Shown here: in pieces, positions 4,769 through 7,281 of the stretch | Numbering within the stretch: the stretch's first letter is position 1 | How the letters are laid out: each line of letters begins with the position of its first letter | NCBI GenBank assembly: GCA_038234815.1 | Contig: JBBQSU010000165.1 | Coordinates: 1 to 7,281 of the forward strand | Direction: 5' to 3' | Source of the DNA: JBBQSU01 sp038234815 | Lineage (GTDB): Bacteria > Planctomycetota > Phycisphaerae > Tepidisphaerales > Tepidisphaeraceae | DNA: 7,281 nt | Position numbers and translations under genes: made by a program | The notes under the pieces: model-generated | The model's input: the letters and a program-made list of their open reading frames with translations, nothing else | Database searches by the model: none | What the model was told of the DNA's origin: nothing

Positions 4769-6340
4769 CTATCGGGCCGGCCGAGTTGCCCCGCGGCTGT
4801 TGGTCCGCCAACTGGCGATTCGGTTGCGGTAGTCACTGATGAGCGGGGACTTATCCAGTTTGAAAGCCATATCGACATAGCCATCGGCCCGATCAGGCTG
4901 ATTCAGCCCCAGGGCCACGTCGGCTGACAGCAACCACATCACCGGGTCCTGTGGAATCAACCTGCGGCCCTCACTGATGATCTCCTCGGCTTGGCGCAGG
5001 TCCCCTTTTTCCAGCAGGCGGCGGACGAGTCCTTCGCGCACGTTCGACGACCGCGGTTGAAATTTAAGTGAATACCGCAGCACGCGTTCGCTATCGTTCC
5101 ATTGATAAGCATGAAGAATCGTGCCGGCACTGCCCAGCAATACGCCGGCGATGACTACCGACATGGCAACCCGGCGGGGCAGACGCGCCAGCCCCATCCC
5201 CAGCAACAGACACCAGAAAACCGACGGGAGATAGAGCAGTCGCTCGGCGACGGTCGTGCCGATCACAAAAACCGAGTTGCTTATTACGCTATAGAAAAGG
5301 CCCATCGACAAAAGGCAGAAAAGTTCAGCCTGTAGCCGTTTTCGCCAAAACCAAACCAGTCCGGCGATTCCTGCCAGCAGCCCGACACAACCGAGGATGA
5401 AACTCGGATCCGAAAAGCGAATCCGATCCCCCACCACCGCCCCGCCGTAGTCGATCGACATCCGCCAAGGAAAAATCAGCAGTTCGAGATAATGACCCAG
5501 CACGGTGATCGGCAGCAATGCCCGGCTGAGGCCGATGGCATGGGCCACGGGGTTTCGCTCCCAGGCCAGTTGGCTCGGCTCAATGGTCATCTTCAAATTT
5601 AAGTAAATCTCCCTGAAAAAGACGTAAGCGCAGAACAGGTAGGCCACGCCTACGAAGGTGATTCGGAGGCTGCGCTTTTCATGCGCGTCTTGTGGGTGGC
5701 GTTCGGTTTGGAAATGCCATGCCAGAATCAGCACAAACGGCATCAGCAGGCCCTGCTCCTTGCTGAGCAGCGCGATCAACATGCACATACTGATAAACAC
5801 CCCGCGAAAGACGGTTAGCGGGCGATCGAGCAACAGGAGCAGACCGACGACAAACCCGCCGGTGCAGAACAACTCCGCCCGTCCGACGATATTGGCCGCA
5901 ACCTCAACATGAACCGGATGGATCGCGAAGATCAGCCCAGCGATCCACCCTGCCCGTGCGCCGGCCAGTCGGTTGCCCAGCTTGGCCACCCCCGCCGCCA
6001 CCAGCGCGTGCAAAAGGATATTCACCAAATGGAATGGCCAGGCCACGCCGGCCGCCATCCACCACTGCAGGGCAAAGGATTGCAGCACGAGCGGACGATA
6101 GAGGTGATCGGGGGTGAGTTCCCAATATCCCTTGGTCCAAAGCTGGCCCCAGGTAGAGGGCGTATGGGCCTTGGCGTTGTACACGATCACGCCCAGATCG
6201 TCATAAACAAACCCGCCCCACAGGGTGATGCCGTAAGCCACTACCGCCAGGCCGACGACGATCCAGAGCATCCGCGCGCCCCCTGCTTTGGCATGTATGC
6301 GGGCATGGGGATGGATAAGGGTCAGGGGCGTGCCGGACAT
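4769..6340 (-). CDS. TMTC/GT-C-type membrane glycosyltransferase-like protein with C-terminal TPR region
   Basis: A 523-residue polytopic membrane protein resembling the TMTC family (DUF1736 plus TPR), whose animal members transfer O-mannose from dolichol-phosphate-mannose to proteins. Seen here: first membrane segment about 24-43; the acidic pair D47-D48 in 'GGFVYDDLGV', at the place where GT-C enzymes keep catalytic acid(s) in the first outer loop; 'YRPL' (81-84); 'HPVHVEVAANIVGRAELF' (141-158); 'SKEQG' (193-197); a DUF1736-like part around 'EPSQLAWERNPVAHA' (254-268) and 'FPWRMSIDYG' (290-299); and 'AERLLYLPS' (365-373). About ten hydrophobic helices are visible. Residues about 430-500 read as two or so TPR-like helical pairs ('KGDLRQAEEIISEG', 'NQPDRADGYVDMAFKL'), fewer than in animal TMTCs. 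A lipid-linked sugar donor is inferred. Start uncertain: ATG 6340 lies 13 bp beyond the upstream terminator's T-tract and has no Shine-Dalgarno site, whereas ATG 6271 (Met24) has one and begins right at the first membrane helix. Confidence 0.82.
   Translation of the reverse strand: MSGTPLTLIHPHARIHAKAGGARMLWIVVGLAVVAYGITLWGGFVYDDLGVIVYNAKAHTPSTWGQLWTKGYWELTPDHLYRPLVLQSFALQWWMAAGVAWPFHLVNILLHALVAAGVAKLGNRLAGARAGWIAGLIFAIHPVHVEVAANIVGRAELFCTGGFVVGLLLLLDRPLTVFRGVFISMCMLIALLSKEQGLLMPFVLILAWHFQTERHPQDAHEKRSLRITFVGVAYLFCAYVFFREIYLNLKMTIEPSQLAWERNPVAHAIGLSRALLPITVLGHYLELLIFPWRMSIDYGGAVVGDRIRFSDPSFILGCVGLLAGIAGLVWFWRKRLQAELFCLLSMGLFYSVISNSVFVIGTTVAERLLYLPSVFWCLLLGMGLARLPRRVAMSVVIAGVLLGSAGTILHAYQWNDSERVLRYSLKFQPRSSNVREGLVRRLLEKGDLRQAEEIISEGRRLIPQDPVMWLLSADVALGLNQPDRADGYVDMAFKLDKSPLISDYRNRIASWRTNSRGATRPAR
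6279..6284 (-). promoter_or_regulatory. Candidate Shine-Dalgarno site for alternative start of the TMTC-like gene
   Basis: Minus-strand AGGGGG lies 7 nt ahead of ATG 6271. The longer frame's ATG 6340 is preceded only by a pyrimidine-rich tract (CCCTTCCCTGCTT). Using 6271 removes 23 residues that include three His and look unlike a signal sequence. This is suggestive rather than decisive, since planctomycete genes often lack this signal. Confidence 0.4.
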
Positions 6341-6353
6341 AAGCAGGGAAGGG

Positions 6354-6391
6354 AAAAAAAAGTGGCCCGGAACCGTTTCCGGTTCCGGGCC
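6354..6391 (-). terminator. Strong intrinsic (Rho-independent) terminator after the prepilin-like gene
   Basis: On the minus strand GGCCCGGAACC (6391-6381) pairs perfectly over 11 bp with GGTTCCGGGCC (6374-6364) around a 6-nt loop, followed by AC and eight consecutive T (6361-6354). It starts 27 bp past the stop codon of the prepilin-like gene. On the plus strand no T-tract follows, so it works in one direction only. It insulates the downstream TMTC-like gene, whose longest frame starts 13 bp after the T-tract. Confidence 0.95.
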
Positions 6392-6418
6392 TGAGTAGTC
6401 AGTAAGGTAACAGACAAC

Positions 6419-7281
6419 TTACCAACCGATGGGGTTGGTGTTGGCGTTGGCTGGCAGAAGGATCGTGTCTTCCACGCTCAACGGGTTTGTTGCCGTTGCG
6501 GTCGTCACTGCGCTGGCCGTGCTGGCACCAATGGCGCCCGGTGTCGCAGTGCCCTGCGTGTAGACGTTGTCGTTGTTCTGGCCAACCATGCAGTTGGTCT
6601 GGAACTCGGCATGGCCGTCGGCGTACAGAATGTTCTGGCCGTCACGGTCATGGTTGGTGCTGTTGCCGCCACGCTTGGCCGACGCAGCGCTACCAGTGGT
6701 CAGGCTGTAGCCCACCGTAGCATTGGTGGTATTGCCCGTGGAGCCGCCCGGACCCTTGTCACCGGCGATCGCGAACGACGGATCGAGGGTGTTGTTCCAC
6801 TTCGCGCCCAGGCCCACTGCGGCTGAACTAGCGTACATATTGCTGACAGCAAAGCCGTAGCTCAGGTTCTTCAACGCGGTGAAGTTCACCATATTTTGCA
6901 CGGGGTTGCCGCTGAGCGTGTCCTTTTCGTCGTTCGAACTCGGACAGACGAAGACTTCCGGAGTGATGTCCTGCGTACGGATCAGGAGGTAAACCGCGGC
7001 GGTGATGTCGTTGTCTTGGGGCTTATAAGCGGCCAAGAACGGATCCGCGCCAGTGGCGGGGGTGCCTGTCTGGCTCAACGACGTTGCAGCGGATCCACTG
7101 GCGTACTGCGTCCGAGGATAAGCGCCCTTATTCTCGTTGGCATAAAGCAACAGGGCCTGGCCGATTTGGCGCAGGTTGCTGGCGCACTTGACACGGTTGG
7201 CCGTCTCACGAGCGCGGTTAAGTGACGGAAGCAGGATCGAGATCAGCAATGCAATGATGCCGATAACGACCAACAGTTCGA
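6419..7281 (-). CDS. Type II secretion/pilin-like prepilin protein (planctomycete DUF1559-type), N-terminal tip missing
   Basis: The frame runs off the right edge: the last codons read Glu-Leu-Leu-Val-Val-Ile-Gly, the body of a class III prepilin signal ('GFTLVELLVVIGIIALL'), so only about ten residues including the cleavage site are lost. A membrane/pilin-core helix is followed by 'NRVKCASNLRQIGQALLLYA' (positions 26-45 counted from the TTG at 7273) and 'NKGAYP', which is standard for planctomycete pseudopilins. 'VFVCPSS' lies near 107-113, and the carboxy-terminal block 'NHDRDGQNILYADGHAEF' (207-224) is the 'H-x9-DG'-like signature of these proteins. The tail after about 230 is rich in Ala, Thr and Asn. 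Such proteins are exported and anchored by the pilin-like helix, occur in many copies per genome, and mostly lack an assigned role. Length fits the family. The gene ends in its own strong terminator, so it is not co-transcribed with the TMTC-like gene in the main. Confidence 0.93.
   Translation of the reverse strand, partial: ELLVVIGIIALLISILLPSLNRARETANRVKCASNLRQIGQALLLYANENKGAYPRTQYASGSAATSLSQTGTPATGADPFLAAYKPQDNDITAAVYLLIRTQDITPEVFVCPSSNDEKDTLSGNPVQNMVNFTALKNLSYGFAVSNMYASSAAVGLGAKWNNTLDPSFAIAGDKGPGGSTGNTTNATVGYSLTTGSAASAKRGGNSTNHDRDGQNILYADGHAEFQTNCMVGQNNDNVYTQGTATPGAIGASTASAVTTATATNPLSVEDTILLPANANTNPIGW

Overview
The window looks like chromosomal DNA from a planctomycete, most likely of the Phycisphaerae/Tepidisphaerales type. 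This is inferred from protein content, not from a marker gene. The best clues are: a prepilin-like protein with a carboxy-terminal 'DGQN..YADGH' signature of the sort expanded by the dozen in that phylum; a two-ACT-domain protein of a kind I know from planctomycetes; a parallel beta-helix protein of a family common there; and fairly GC-rich sequence in which several genes lack a clear Shine-Dalgarno site.

Layout, left to right. Positions 2-1177 (+) hold the carboxy-terminal part of a secreted-type beta-helix protein whose start lies outside the window. Positions 1178-1414 are non-coding and carry an imperfect 65-bp folded element that resembles an integron attC site. Positions 1415-1717 (-) encode a small MNT-type nucleotidyltransferase (antitoxin-like) whose catalytic Asp pair is replaced, with no HEPN partner visible. 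Divergent from it, 1834-3522 (+) encodes EttA, a ribosome-associated ABC-F ATPase; this is the most secure call. A stem-loop at 3587-3619 separates it from a convergent PilZ-domain gene (3647-4102, -).

The right half is all minus strand, so it is transcribed from right to left: prepilin-like protein (7281-6419, amino-terminal tip cut off), a textbook intrinsic terminator (6391-6354), a TMTC/GT-C-like membrane protein with carboxy-terminal TPR-like helices (6340-4769), the two-ACT-domain protein 24 bp downstream (4744-4235), then a 132-bp AT-rich gap with three 9-bp tandem repeats, then the PilZ gene. The TMTC-like and ACT genes probably share a transcript. PilZ may be a distal member or may have its own promoter in the AT-rich gap.

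Taken together the genes look like ordinary chromosomal housekeeping and cell-envelope functions: translation control, surface glycosylation, c-di-GMP response and a pseudopilin. I do not see a convincing new multi-gene system. The observations most worth a second look are the active-site-degenerate orphan MNT protein next to an attC-like fold, the Arg-to-Cys change in EttA's tRNA-interaction motif, the 9-bp repeats ahead of PilZ, and the pairing of a TMTC-like transferase with an ACT-domain regulator.
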